Assembly: GCA_963737835.1 (NCBI GenBank) | Contig: CAVTUH010000001.1 | Location: forward strand, 124,001 to 188,000 | From: Palsa-1248 sp963737835 | GTDB lineage: Bacteria; Gemmatimonadota; Gemmatimonadetes; Gemmatimonadales; Gemmatimonadaceae | Reading direction: 5' to 3' | Length of the DNA stretch: 64,000 nucleotides | Shown here: positions 53,236 through 62,200 of the stretch, one piece after another | Position numbering within the stretch: position 1 is the first letter of the stretch | Layout: each line of letters opens with the position of its first letter | Notes under the pieces: generated by a model | What the model was told of the DNA's origin: nothing | Database searches by the model: none | The model's input: only the letters and a program-made list of their open reading frames with translations | Program-made: the position numbers and the translations under genes

Positions 53236-53736
53236 CTATTTCGCCTTTTGCGCTGTCCAGGTGCCGGTAAACGTCTCGGACCCACTCGAGCCGGCGTGGG
53301 AGATCGTCCCGCTCCCCGACATGGCGCTGTCGGTCAGCACGCCTTGAAAGAGTTGCTTGCTCTGGTCCAAAGAAAACCTGACCGTGGCACCGGTCGTGTT
53401 GCCGGCGATGATATGGCCCTCGGTGGCACTCGACGCGGGGGTGAAGGTAGGTCGATTATAGACGGCGAAGACCGCCCCGGAATACGGCCCGCTGAACGCC
53501 GATCCGGACTGATTCAGGTTCATGGTCAACCCAGTGATTTGCAGGGTGTCCGAATCGGCGAAGAACACGCCCTGCAGGGTCCAGGACCCGGTCACGTCGA
53601 CGCGAGGTGCAGTGGAGGACGTGGTGCAGGCCGCAATGGCGATCGCCGACGCGAGCGCGGCAATCAGGCCGATACGGTGCGGCGACACCCATCGAGTACG
53701 GCTCGGTGGCAACATTGGGAGTAATGTAGAGGTCAT
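53236..53736 (-). CDS. Lipoprotein with beta-rich domain, unknown function
   Basis: The protein has 166 residues from the ATG at 53736 (53715 is also possible). The signal is long, with a lipobox at AIAAC (Cys near 37). The remainder is a single beta-rich domain of about 115 residues: VDVTGSWTLQGVFFADSDTLQITGLTMNLNQSGSAFSGPYSG, SATEGHIIAGNTTGATVRFSLDQ, and GSETFTGTWTAQKAK, with the look of a lipocalin-like or META-like barrel. I do not recognise a named family. It is divergent from the beta-lactamase-fold gene, with overlapping start codons. Confidence 0.72.
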   Translation of the reverse strand: MTSTLLPMLPPSRTRWVSPHRIGLIAALASAIAIAACTTSSTAPRVDVTGSWTLQGVFFADSDTLQITGLTMNLNQSGSAFSGPYSGAVFAVYNRPTFTPASSATEGHIIAGNTTGATVRFSLDQSKQLFQGVLTDSAMSGSGTISHAGSSGSETFTGTWTAQKAK

Positions 53737-54754
53737 GCGGAATCGTCGCACGAGGGCGACGCGTGCGTCGCCCTTACCGATCCAAGGTCAGGCTCCGAGG
53801 GTCGACCCGTATCGCGCCGCCGTCCCGACTCCACGCCGTTGGTGGACGTTGCTACCTGTAGCCGCCGGCCTGTCCTTGGCCCACGCCGCCTCAAAAGCGC
53901 GTGTGCCACCGATGGCCCCGCCGGACAGCGCCGTTGTCGTCTTGCTCGGCACCGGGTTTCCCCGGCCGGACCCCCACGCCTCAGGGCCGGCGACGGCGAT
54001 CGTTGTCGGTTCACGCGTGTTCCTGGTGGACGCGGGACCGGGAGTCGAGCGCCAACTCGCGGCCGCCGGTCTCCCAATCGACGGTGTGGAAGCAACGTTC
54101 ATCACCCACTTGCACAGCGACCACACGCTCGGCTACCCAGACCTGATACTCACGTCGTGGGTCATGGGGCGGAGGCGGCCACTCGCCGTGTATGGGCCTC
54201 CGGGACTCAAGGCCATGACCGATCATCTCATCGCGGCCTACGCCGAGGATATTCGCATTCGCACTGAAGGATTGGAGCGGGAGCCGGCGGACGGCTACCG
54301 CGTCGCCGTGCACGAAATCGCCCCGGGGGTCATCTACGACAGCGCGGGTGTGCGTGTCACCGCGGTTCCCGTGCTCCACGGCAGCTGGGCGCACGCCTAC
54401 GGATACCGCTTCGACACGCCTCACCGCGTCATTGTCGTCTCCGGCGACACGCGGCCTGCGCCGGCGCTCGCTGCCGCCTCGGCGGGGGTCAATGTCCTCG
54501 TGCACGAGGTCTACTATGCAGCCAACATTAGCCCAGAGCATCGACCGGGCGGCGATCTCTGGCCGCAGTACATCCGGCAGTTCCACACATCGGACAGCGA
54601 GCTTGGGGCGATCGCCGCACGGGCCAGGCCGAAACTGCTCGTGCTCACGCACATCCTGCGGTACGGAGCGTCAGACAGCGCGCTGTTGGCCGGGGTCCGT
54701 CGCGGCGGCTACGACGGTCCTGTGGCCGTCGGTCACGACCTCGATCGGTATTAG
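53735..54754 (+). CDS. Metallo-beta-lactamase-fold hydrolase (RNase Z-like), exported
   Basis: The protein has up to 339 residues. The MBL domain is clear: VVVLLGTGFPRPDP, FLVDAGPGVERQL, the HxHxDH motif in THLHSDHTLGYPDL, VVSGDTRPAP, and the last ligand in LVLTHILRYG. A probable signal segment (WWTLLPVAAGLSLAHA) precedes the domain, so it should be exported, unlike true RNase Z. The start is uncertain: ATG 53735 would overlap the divergent gene and would put a REP-like palindrome (53754-53778) inside the coding region, but no other good start is seen before the signal segment. It is probably a phosphodiesterase or lactonase. Confidence 0.85.
   Translation: MRNRRTRATRASPLPIQGQAPRVDPYRAAVPTPRRWWTLLPVAAGLSLAHAASKARVPPMAPPDSAVVVLLGTGFPRPDPHASGPATAIVVGSRVFLVDAGPGVERQLAAAGLPIDGVEATFITHLHSDHTLGYPDLILTSWVMGRRRPLAVYGPPGLKAMTDHLIAAYAEDIRIRTEGLEREPADGYRVAVHEIAPGVIYDSAGVRVTAVPVLHGSWAHAYGYRFDTPHRVIVVSGDTRPAPALAAASAGVNVLVHEVYYAANISPEHRPGGDLWPQYIRQFHTSDSELGAIAARARPKLLVLTHILRYGASDSALLAGVRRGGYDGPVAVGHDLDRY
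53754..53778. repeat. REP-like palindrome at the N-terminal coding end
   Basis: GGGCGACGC followed by GTGCGTCGCCC and TTACC. It lies right after the divergent start codons at 53735/53736, in or just before the metallo-beta-lactamase gene, whose frame would read TRATRASPL across it. Confidence 0.7.
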
Positions 54755-54756
54755 AA

Positions 54757-54784
54757 GTTAGACGTTGGACGTTAGACGTTGGAG
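54757..54784. repeat. Half copy of the heptad element, E6
   Basis: About four ACGTTRG units without hairpin or opposing arm fill the gap between the convergent MBL and GH63 genes. It is either a decayed copy or the minimal unit of the family. Confidence 0.75.
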
Positions 54785-54795
54785 GCAACGGCAAC

Positions 54796-57564
54796 TCAGC
54801 CCAGAGGCTTTCGCGGAATCGCGGGGGCCGGCGCGACGGGCGTGTAGCGCCGGTGGGCCATATCACCCGGGATCCGTGCGCGGGCGACATTGTCTATCGA
54901 CTGCAGCACGAGCGCCGTCCACCCCGTTTGATGGCTCGCTCCGAGGCCGCGTCCCGTGTCACCGTCGAAGTACTCGTAGAACAGGACGAGGTCCCGCCAA
55001 TATGGGTCCTGTGCGTATCGCCATTCGGCGCCGTGTGCGGGCCGCACGCCATGCTCGTCGGGTAAGAAGAGCGAGACCAGGCGCCGCTCCAGCTCCTTTG
55101 CGACCCGGTCGAGCGGCATGCGCACGCCTGAACCCGTCGGACACTCGACCTGCAACGTATCACCATAAAAGGCGTGGTACCGTTCCAGCGCTTCAATCAA
55201 CAGGTAGTTGAGCGGGAACCAGATCGGGCCTCGCCAATTCGAGTTGCCGCCGAACAGCTCGGAGGTCGATTCGGCCGGCTCGTAGGCGACCTGATAGTCG
55301 TGGCCATCGGCATGCAGAACGAAGGGTCGTTCCGCATGCGCGCGTGAGAGTGATCGCACGCCGTAGTTGGACAGAAACTCGTCCTCGTCCAACACATACC
55401 GCAGGACTCTCACTAGCTGGTCGCGCGACGGCAGCGCGAGCAGGTGGTACCCCCCGAGGCCGTTCACAGGCTCGTGGTGCGCGATGAGGCGCCCCATCTC
55501 CGGTTGATTGTCGAGGAACCACCGCATGCGCTCCGCGAACCCCGGGAGCGATTCGACGAGCGCGTCGCCCAGCAACTCCGCGGCGAAGAGGGGAATGACG
55601 CCGACCATCGAACGAATGCGGAGCAACCGTTGATCGCCGGCGACATTCAACTGGTCATAGTAAAACCCGTCTTGCTCATCCCAGAGGCCCATGCCGCCCA
55701 TCGTGTTCATCGCGCCCGAGATCGCCACAAAGTGCTCAAAGAACTTCGACGCGACGTCCTCGTACGCGCGGTTGGTCCGCGCCAGCTCGAGCGCCATGGA
55801 GAGCATCGTCGTGCAAAAGAACGCCATCCACGCCGTCGCGTCGGCCTGTTCGAGCTGGCCACCGGTGGGCAAGGGACGGGAGCGATCGAACACGCCAATG
55901 TTGTCGAGCCCGAGAAACCCTCCGGCGAACAGGTTCTTCCCCTCGAGGTCCTTGCGATTGACCCACCACGTGAAGTTGATGAGCAGCTTGTGGAACGCGC
56001 GCTCGAGGAAGTCCGTGTCCCGACGCCCGCGGGGGGCCGTCATCTTGTAGAGGCGCCAGCACGCCCACGCGTGGACCGGCGGGTTGACATCGCCGAAAGC
56101 AAACTCGTACGCCGGGATCTGCCCATTCGAGTGCATGTACCACTCGCGCAGGAGCAGCAGCATCTGCCGCTTCGCGAAGTGCGGGTCGGTTCGCCCGAGT
56201 GCCAGCACGTGGAACGCGAGATCCCACGCCGCAAACCAGGGATACTCCCAGCTGTCGGGCATCGACAGGACGTCGCGGCAATGCACGTGACGCCATTCGC
56301 TGTTTCGTCCGGTCAGCCGTTGAGGGGATGGCGGGCGCGGGCCGTCTCCGTCGAGCCACGTGCCCACCACGTAATAGTAGAATTGCTTGCACCACTGCAG
56401 ACCCGCGTGTGCCTGCCGCACGACCGCCCGCTCCTGCGCGGTGGCCCCCGCCGCGACGTGCTGGTCGTAGAACGCGTCGGCCTCCGCGCGTCGCAACGCG
56501 ATAATGCGAGCGAACTCATCCCCGAACGCATCAGAGGGAACTTCGTCGGCAGCGACCAGTCGCAGACGGACGACCGATTCCGCTCCGGGAGGAATCGTCA
56601 AGAGGTAGACGGCTGCCGTTTTGGTCCCCGTCCCTGCCGGGTTCACCACTCCGCGACGTCCATTCACCACGTGCTCGTGGAAAGCGTCTTTGACGTACAT
56701 CTGCGCGGGCGTCTCGCCGGTCACGCGCGCCCTATTCGTCTCATTGTCGGTGAAGAGGAACTCGGGAAAGACCCCGTGGCTGCCGGGCACCTCGTCGACG
56801 ATCAGCCGAAAGCTGCCGAGGGTCGCATGCGCGGTCGCCACGCGGTCCGGCGCTTCGAGGTGCAGCTCCGGACGAGGGGCGTAGTCTGCGCCCCGGTGGG
56901 CGAAGCCCCAGGTCTTCCGGAACCACAGCGTGGGCAGGACGTGAATCGTTGCGGCGTCCGGCCCGCGGTTCGCGATCGTGATGCGAATGAGGATGTCATC
57001 CGGGGACGCCTTGGCGTACTCCGCAGTGACGTCGAAGTAGCGTCCCCCGTCGAACACGCCCGTGTCCAGCAGCTCATACTCGGGGTCGCGTCGCGAGCGG
57101 CGCCGGTTTTCTTCGACGAGTGGGCTGTACGGGTACGGATCCTGGGGATACTTGTAGAGCGCGCGCAGGTACGAAGCGGTCGGCGTCGCATCCAGGTAGT
57201 AGTAGCACTCCTTCACGTCCTCGCCGTGGTTCCCTTCCGGAGCCGTCAGGCCGAAGAGACGCTCTTTGAGAATCGGGTCGACACCATTCCAGAACGCCAG
57301 CGCGAAGCACAGCCGGCACTCCCGGTCGCAGATCCCGAGCAGACCGTCCTCGCCCCATCGATAGGTGCGGCTGCGGGCGTGGTCATGCGGGAAGTACGTC
57401 CAGCACGACCCATCGGGTGAGTAGTCCTCGCGCACGGTGCCCCACTGGCGATCGGCCAGATAGGGCCCCCACCGCGACCAATTCCGTTCGCGGTTTGCGT
57501 CTTCGGTTATGCGTTGGGCTTCGGCGACTGCCGCCTGCCCGTCAACATCCGGTGGGACCGTCAC
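54796..57564 (-). CDS. GH63-like (MGH1-type) glycoside hydrolase
   Basis: The protein has 922 residues from a GTG start, without signal, so it should be cytoplasmic. An N-terminal beta-sandwich (about 1-330: RNWSRWGPYLADRQWGTVREDYS, FWNGVDPILKERLFGLTAPEGNHGEDVKE) is followed by an (alpha/alpha)6 toroid (about 370-900) with blocks such as SWEYPWFAAWDLAFHVL, NFTWWVNRKD, FAGGFLGLDNIGVFDRS, GMGLWDEQDGFYYDQL and NSNWRGPIWFPLNYLLIEAL. These match the GH63 mannosyl-oligosaccharide glucosidase relatives in bacteria, which cleave alpha-glucosides or alpha-mannosides such as glucosylglycerate. Acid residues in WDLAFH and WDEQDGF are likely catalytic. It is downstream of the GT4 gene by 33 bp. Confidence 0.9.
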   Translation of the reverse strand: MTVPPDVDGQAAVAEAQRITEDANRERNWSRWGPYLADRQWGTVREDYSPDGSCWTYFPHDHARSRTYRWGEDGLLGICDRECRLCFALAFWNGVDPILKERLFGLTAPEGNHGEDVKECYYYLDATPTASYLRALYKYPQDPYPYSPLVEENRRRSRRDPEYELLDTGVFDGGRYFDVTAEYAKASPDDILIRITIANRGPDAATIHVLPTLWFRKTWGFAHRGADYAPRPELHLEAPDRVATAHATLGSFRLIVDEVPGSHGVFPEFLFTDNETNRARVTGETPAQMYVKDAFHEHVVNGRRGVVNPAGTGTKTAAVYLLTIPPGAESVVRLRLVAADEVPSDAFGDEFARIIALRRAEADAFYDQHVAAGATAQERAVVRQAHAGLQWCKQFYYYVVGTWLDGDGPRPPSPQRLTGRNSEWRHVHCRDVLSMPDSWEYPWFAAWDLAFHVLALGRTDPHFAKRQMLLLLREWYMHSNGQIPAYEFAFGDVNPPVHAWACWRLYKMTAPRGRRDTDFLERAFHKLLINFTWWVNRKDLEGKNLFAGGFLGLDNIGVFDRSRPLPTGGQLEQADATAWMAFFCTTMLSMALELARTNRAYEDVASKFFEHFVAISGAMNTMGGMGLWDEQDGFYYDQLNVAGDQRLLRIRSMVGVIPLFAAELLGDALVESLPGFAERMRWFLDNQPEMGRLIAHHEPVNGLGGYHLLALPSRDQLVRVLRYVLDEDEFLSNYGVRSLSRAHAERPFVLHADGHDYQVAYEPAESTSELFGGNSNWRGPIWFPLNYLLIEALERYHAFYGDTLQVECPTGSGVRMPLDRVAKELERRLVSLFLPDEHGVRPAHGAEWRYAQDPYWRDLVLFYEYFDGDTGRGLGASHQTGWTALVLQSIDNVARARIPGDMAHRRYTPVAPAPAIPRKPLG

Positions 57565-57597
57565 CGGGAGCCATGTAATAGCTCCGCTCGGCCGGCG

Positions 57598-58887
57598 TCA
57601 AGCGCCGTTGTCGCCGCCGCTCTGCCCGGGCGCGCCGAGCGCGCGGTCATACGAGGCGATCGTCAACCGGGCCGGTTCCGTGAGGGTGAAGCGCGGCAAC
57701 GCCAGCTCGGCGAGGCCGCGAGCGCGGAGCTCGCTGTGGAGCGCCGGATAGCGGGCCAGCGCGACCACTTGATTGGTCATTTCATCAATGTCCCAGAAGT
57801 CGACCCTCAGCACATTGGTGAGTGCTTCGGCGGCACCCGAGTCCCGTGGGACAATGCACGGGATCCCGCTCCGCAGGCTCTCCAGCGCGACAATGCCGAA
57901 CGGTTCACTCACGGATGGCATGACGCAAATGTCAGCGAAGGCGAACACTCGCTCGATTTCGCTCCGCGAGAGTCCGCCGGTGAAGAACACGCGGTCTGCG
58001 ATGCCCAGCTCCGCGGCGCGCATCATTGTGTCGGGGAGCTCATCGCCCTCGCCCGCGACAATGTAGCGGGCCGCCGGCAGGAAGTCGGACACGCGACGCG
58101 CGGTCTCGACGAAGTAGCGTGGTCCTTTCTGGTGGGTGACCCGCCCCACGAACAGCACGACTGGACCGGCGCTGCCAAATGGGCCCGGGTCGCGGATGTC
58201 CGGGGGAGGATCTCGCCGTTCCACACCCCAGTGAATCACGTCGATGAGATCGGGAGGCACCCCGTACTCCTGTACGACCCGCCGCTTCAGCACCCGGCTG
58301 TTACTCACCACTCGTGTCGCGGAGCGGAGGCCCGCGCGTTCGCGGTCGACGATCGCCGGATTTGCTCCAAACGGTGATCGATCGAACTCAGTCGCGTGGA
58401 TATGGGCCACAAACGGCCGCCCGGACACCGCGCGGGCCCGGACCCCTGCGGCGTACGTCATCCAGTCGTGACAATCAATGACGTCGTGCGGCTCTTCGCG
58501 CGCGATCTGCGCCGCGACATCCGCAAAGCGCTCGACTTCGGTGTAGAGATCCGGCCCGTAGACGTGGGCCATTCCTCGTCCGGCGCGCAGCGTATGCACG
58601 TCGGACATACCCAGGATCGCCTCGGCATACGACCGCGCGGTGCCGTAGGGGACGAGTGCCGACTCCACCCGTCGGACGGAGAGACGTGCGGCCAGTCGTG
58701 TCGCGACTTCGGGGGCCTGTATGAGACGGAGGCCCGCGGGGGCCGACGGCGTATCCGTGCGGAACGGCACCACCATCGTCACGTCGACGCCGCACTCGAG
58801 TAAGCCGGTCACCAGCCCGAGTGTCGCCGTCGCCAATCCCCCGGCCACATTGGGTGGGAACTCCCACCCGAACATCAGGACTCGCAC
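57598..58887 (-). CDS. GT4-family glycosyltransferase
   Basis: The protein has 429 residues from a GTG. It shows the GT-B double Rossmann fold: N-terminal VLMFGWEFPPNVAGGLATATLGL, DVIDCHDWMTYAAG, then VVLFVGRVTHQKGPRYFVETA and the donor-binding EPFGIVALESLRSGIPCIVPRDSGAAEAL. The opening motif and the HDW block resemble glycogen-synthase-like GT4/GT5 enzymes of archaeal and thermophile type. A nucleotide-sugar donor and retaining chemistry are expected. The GH63-like gene follows in the same operon, which suggests a pair that makes and trims one cytoplasmic alpha-glycoside. The acceptor is unknown. Confidence 0.88.
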   Translation of the reverse strand: MRVLMFGWEFPPNVAGGLATATLGLVTGLLECGVDVTMVVPFRTDTPSAPAGLRLIQAPEVATRLAARLSVRRVESALVPYGTARSYAEAILGMSDVHTLRAGRGMAHVYGPDLYTEVERFADVAAQIAREEPHDVIDCHDWMTYAAGVRARAVSGRPFVAHIHATEFDRSPFGANPAIVDRERAGLRSATRVVSNSRVLKRRVVQEYGVPPDLIDVIHWGVERRDPPPDIRDPGPFGSAGPVVLFVGRVTHQKGPRYFVETARRVSDFLPAARYIVAGEGDELPDTMMRAAELGIADRVFFTGGLSRSEIERVFAFADICVMPSVSEPFGIVALESLRSGIPCIVPRDSGAAEALTNVLRVDFWDIDEMTNQVVALARYPALHSELRARGLAELALPRFTLTEPARLTIASYDRALGAPGQSGGDNGA

Positions 58888-59059
58888 GTATTTCGATACC
58901 GCGGGTGGGAGCGGAAAAACGCACGTCCGCTCTAGCTAACCAAGGACCACGCCGCGTGCCATACGCCGCAGGTCCCACTTACCGCCGCCACCTAAGAGAA
59001 ATACGCCGCGGACCTCTAGTTACAAAACCGCTACCTCATTGGTGCGGACCGGGGAAGCC

Positions 59060-59079
59060 GGTGCGCCGTCCGGCGCACC
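59060..59079. terminator. Short GC hairpin upstream of the DUF305 remnant
   Basis: GGTGCGCCG, two bases, CGGCGCACC: a nine-bp perfect stem without T-run. It lies in the 250-bp gap before the DUF305 remnant; otherwise that gap shows nothing firm. Confidence 0.4.
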
Positions 59080-59135
59080 ACGGCCACGCGACGCCCGGTC
59101 AGGATGGTCGCCACAGGCATTAGTGTAGAGGTCGC

Positions 59136-59354
59136 TTGATCGCGCACCACGCGCAAGCGATCGTGATGGCGAGCTGGGCGCCGACGCACGGCGCCCGACC
59201 CAATGTCGCCAGGCTCTGCAAGAAGATCAATGTCGCGCAACGCGACGAGATCGCGACAATGCGCCTGGCCCAAGGGGCGGGCGACCCAATCAAGGTCCGC
59301 ATGCTGGCGAGCGAGGTCGGAGATCTCGCGACGACGCAGAGCGCGCAGAAGTGA
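59136..59354 (+). pseudogene. DUF305 fragment joined to an LVIVD-lipoprotein C-terminal tail
   Basis: The 72-residue open frame has no normal start or signal (TTG, no ribosome site, stop codon just upstream). Residues 1-43 (MIAHHAQAIVMASWAPTHG..LCKKINVAQRDEIATMR) match the first DUF305 unit of the gene at 41329. Residues 49-72 (GDPIKVRMLASEVGDLATTQSAQK) match the C-terminal tail of the LVIVD lipoproteins (KVRLLASEVRQLAGS in E, KLASSVRDLATTSTA in C). Since DUF305 lies upstream of an LVIVD gene in the intact operon, the fragment looks like the join left by an internal deletion of a second such operon. A perfect 16-bp hairpin follows. Confidence 0.7.
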
Positions 59355-59405
59355 GTGTCATCGCCGCGGAGCCGTTGCTCCGCGACCTGACCGCGAGAGT
59401 TCTGT

Positions 59406-59438
59406 AGAACGGGCGCATCGAGTCGATGCGCCCGTTCT
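59406..59438. terminator. Strong 16-bp hairpin after the DUF305/LVIVD remnant
   Basis: AGAACGGGCGCATCGA, one base, TCGATGCGCCCGTTCT: a perfect inverted repeat followed by GCTCATC. It lies 52 bp past the remnant's stop and before the permease gene. It probably terminated the original operon. Confidence 0.65.
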
Positions 59439-59534
59439 GCTCATCAGTCGAGCAGTCCGGAAGCGATTGGCCTTCCCGGCGGAGTTAGGCTATGGTTTCT
59501 CCGTCGTGCACTAGCCGACGACCGCCGCCGCATC

Positions 59535-61055
59535 ATGGACGACGCGACCCCGCGACCTTCAACCCCGGACCAGGAGCTCGCGGTGACGACGGTATCGGAG
59601 GCCCAGCGTGTCGAAGCGCAGAGTGCTGCGCTGCGGAAGGAGCTTGGCCTCCGCGATCTCGTCCTCACTCAGATCATGTACGTGGTTGGCCTCTCGTGGG
59701 TCGGAGCGGCGGCCAAGTTGGGGCAGTCACAGATCCCGTTCTGGCTCGCTGCAATGGCGTTGTTCTACATCCCGCAGGCCGCCATCGTCATCCATCTCAG
59801 CAGGCGGTACCCACTGGAAGGCGGCCTGTATCAATGGGCCAAGCTCGGGCTGAACGAGGGAATCGCGTTCCTGGTGGTGTGGAATCTGTGGCTATACGCC
59901 ATCGTGCTGCTCGGCGCATTCGGACTCACGATTGCCAACGGGATCGTGTACGCCATTGGTCCGAGCGCGCAGTTCCTCTCCGGCAATCGTCTTTACATCG
60001 GCGCGGTCACTGGGGTCGTCCTCGGCACGCTCATTGTCATCGCCATCCTCGGGCTCTCAATCAGCAAGTGGGTGCACAACGCGGGCAGTGTGCTGCTCAT
60101 GCTGGCCTTCGCATTCCTGATCCTGCTCCCTGTCATCAACATGTTCCGAGGCACCCTGCGGGAGTACCACCCGCTCGCCATGACGCGACCCGCCTTCACG
60201 CTGCTGAACGTGAACATTTTCGGGAAGCTCGCGGTCGGTGCGTTATCCGGATTCGAGTACGTCGCCGTGTTGGCGGGAGAAACGCGTGAGGCACGCCGAT
60301 CGGTCGGCCGTTCCGTGATGATAGCGGCGCCAATCATCGCCGTGATGTTCATCTTCGGAACATCGGCGGTCCAGGCGCTCGTCCCGCTCGATCGGCTCGA
60401 CCTCGTCGGTCCGATTCCGCAGGCGTTCCGAGTGGGATTGGGTTCTTCAGGTGCCATCGCCATCATCGTACCGTTCGCGGTGTTCGCTATCACGTCTCGG
60501 GCATTCAGCAATTCGAGCATGCTGTTCACGGCGACGAGCCGGATGCCAATGGTGGCGGGATGGGACAGCCTGCTCCCGACGTGGTTCACGCGCCTCCATC
60601 CTCGATACCGCACGCCGATCAACTCGATCGTGTTCATCGGCGCCTGCGCGCTGGTGTGTGCGATTGCCGGCATGATCAACGTCGGCGAGCAGGAGGCGTT
60701 CCAGCTCATCGACAACGCCGCCGGCATCTTCTACGGACTGACGTATCTCGTGCTCTTTGCCCTGCCGCTCGTGGGATGGCGCGGGAGCGCGTTGCACGCG
60801 CCGTTGTGGCTCCGGCTGCTCGCGGTCGCCGGTTTCGCCACGACCACGCTCTACGTGATTCTCTCGGTCCTGCCGATCGTGCCGGTCGCCAGCCAAGCGG
60901 CGTTCGCGCTCAAGATCGCGACAGTGGTCGTGTTCGCGAACGTCGTCGGCGCCGCGCTCTACGTCACCGAGCGGCGGCGCCGACGCGTGCACGACGCCGT
61001 GAGCCAGACGTCAGAGTCGCCGAACAGCGAGCCGCTCTCTTCACCGGCCCCGTGA
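59535..61055 (+). CDS. APC-superfamily amino-acid/polyamine permease
   Basis: The protein has 506 residues with about 12 membrane helices. Family marks include LVLTQIMYVVGLSWVGAAAKLGQ, RRYPLEGGLYQWAKLGLNEGIAF in TM2-3, and the TM6 segment GALSGFEYVAVLAGETREARRSVGRS. The N-terminal 35 residues are polar and cytoplasmic. It imports or exchanges an amino acid or amine across the inner membrane using an ion gradient. The PLP decarboxylase gene lies 1.4 kb downstream on the other strand, an arrangement that would suit amino-acid/amine antiport, but the genes are not co-transcribed, so this link is weak. Confidence 0.9.
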   Translation: MDDATPRPSTPDQELAVTTVSEAQRVEAQSAALRKELGLRDLVLTQIMYVVGLSWVGAAAKLGQSQIPFWLAAMALFYIPQAAIVIHLSRRYPLEGGLYQWAKLGLNEGIAFLVVWNLWLYAIVLLGAFGLTIANGIVYAIGPSAQFLSGNRLYIGAVTGVVLGTLIVIAILGLSISKWVHNAGSVLLMLAFAFLILLPVINMFRGTLREYHPLAMTRPAFTLLNVNIFGKLAVGALSGFEYVAVLAGETREARRSVGRSVMIAAPIIAVMFIFGTSAVQALVPLDRLDLVGPIPQAFRVGLGSSGAIAIIVPFAVFAITSRAFSNSSMLFTATSRMPMVAGWDSLLPTWFTRLHPRYRTPINSIVFIGACALVCAIAGMINVGEQEAFQLIDNAAGIFYGLTYLVLFALPLVGWRGSALHAPLWLRLLAVAGFATTTLYVILSVLPIVPVASQAAFALKIATVVVFANVVGAALYVTERRRRRVHDAVSQTSESPNSEPLSSPAP

Positions 61056-61162
61056 ACTCCCGCCGTTGCGGCGGGCCGCCTTGCTCGCGGACTGACGATC
61101 GCGGGCCTGCGTATCGCCCCGGCGCACCGCCCGACCGTGTCGACCGTTGCCCAGTAGGGGAG

Positions 61163-61270
61163 GTTAGATTGGACGTTAGACGTTGGACGTTGGAAAACAA
61201 CCTCGAGGGCCAGCTGGATGCACCGCGGCTGGCCCTCGAGGTTTGTTTCTAACGTCCAACGTCCAACGTC
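61163..61270. repeat. Composite heptad/hairpin element, copy E7
   Basis: Heptad arms flank a perfect 14-bp stem, CCTCGAGGGCCAGC (61201-61214) / GCTGGCCCTCGAGG (61228-61241), with A-rich sequence before and TTTGTTT after. This is the best-preserved hairpin of the family. It fills the gap between the convergent permease and lipoprotein genes. Confidence 0.88.
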
Positions 61271-61277
61271 CCGCCCT

Positions 61278-62036
61278 TTACGGCATCACGAACAATGCAA
61301 TGTTGGATGGGGCGCTCACGTTGGGATACACGGTCTGGCCCGTCGTGGAGTCCTCGTAGGAGTTCTCGTAGAAGCTGTCACCGTACGCGGCCACGTTGAC
61401 GGTGCTGCCGGATGAGAAATTGTTGCGAAGCGACTGAATGTCCGCACCAGTCAACCGGTACGTGAAGGGGCTCGCGTTGAAACCGGTCTTGACCGTCGTG
61501 ACGGTATAGGCGCCGACGGATGCCGACGGCGTGGCTGACGTTGAGAAAAAGAGCCGGATACTCCGTGTCACGCCCGCCGGCGGCAGGATGATCGTCCCGG
61601 AAACAATGATCGTGTCACCAGCCACGTTGGGCGTGGCCGATAACCCGGAGATCGTGGCCGTGGACTTTTGCGCCAGATTGACAGGCGCAACCTGCGTGGT
61701 GCCACCCCCGACGAACCCGACGCGTGGCTGGAGGAAGGTGCCGAAGCCGCTCGCAGCGAAGCTGATCGTGTAGACGCCCGTCTTGAGGCCAGGGAGCGTG
61801 TATTGCCCGGCGGTGTTGGAGACGCTGCTGACACCTCCCGGATTCGCCGTGACGGTCATGCCGGAATCCGAATTCAGGCTGCCACCGAATTGATCAAAGA
61901 GGTACACCACTCCCGACCGGTTGCCTGTGAGCACTGGACCGGCCGGCCCCTGACTGCCCGAACACGCGACGCAGATGCCGATCACCGAGCCAGAGGCGGC
62001 GACCAACGACAGAATGCTGCGCGACGCGAGACCCAT
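61278..62036 (-). CDS. Lipoprotein with carboxypeptidase-regulatory-like domain
   Basis: The protein has 252 residues with lipobox CVAC (Cys25) after a hydrophobic signal. A Ser/Gly/Pro linker leads to a transthyretin-like, CarboxypepD_reg domain (about 40-125: GVVYLFDQFGGSLNSDSGMTVTANP, SNTAGQYTLPGLKTGVYTISFAASGF). A second beta domain follows (about 130-250: ATISGLSATPNVAGDTIIVSGTIILPP, YRLTGADIQSLRNNFSSGSTVNVAAYGDS). No catalytic motif is seen, so it is probably a structural or binding surface protein. It ends 8 bp before element E7. Confidence 0.8.
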   Translation of the reverse strand: MGLASRSILSLVAASGSVIGICVACSGSQGPAGPVLTGNRSGVVYLFDQFGGSLNSDSGMTVTANPGGVSSVSNTAGQYTLPGLKTGVYTISFAASGFGTFLQPRVGFVGGGTTQVAPVNLAQKSTATISGLSATPNVAGDTIIVSGTIILPPAGVTRSIRLFFSTSATPSASVGAYTVTTVKTGFNASPFTYRLTGADIQSLRNNFSSGSTVNVAAYGDSFYENSYEDSTTGQTVYPNVSAPSNIALFVMP

Positions 62037-62200
62037 AGAGCGAAGCTCCTGACCGGTAAGAATCCGAGAGAATGAGATCGAGGGCGGGCGCTCTCACACT
62101 GCCCTCCCGACGCCTCGTCAGCCGCCCGAGCAACGCTAAGAATTCATGAGAGCGCTCAGACGGCTCGCTCGTAGGACGAAGGTGTCGCGGCGGACCGGCA

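Noticed and set aside
55444..57420. 658-residue open frame on the plus strand
   Set aside because: It is antisense to the GH63-like gene, is rich in Arg/Val/His from GC codon shadowing, and has no family motif. The minus-strand gene has clear domains.
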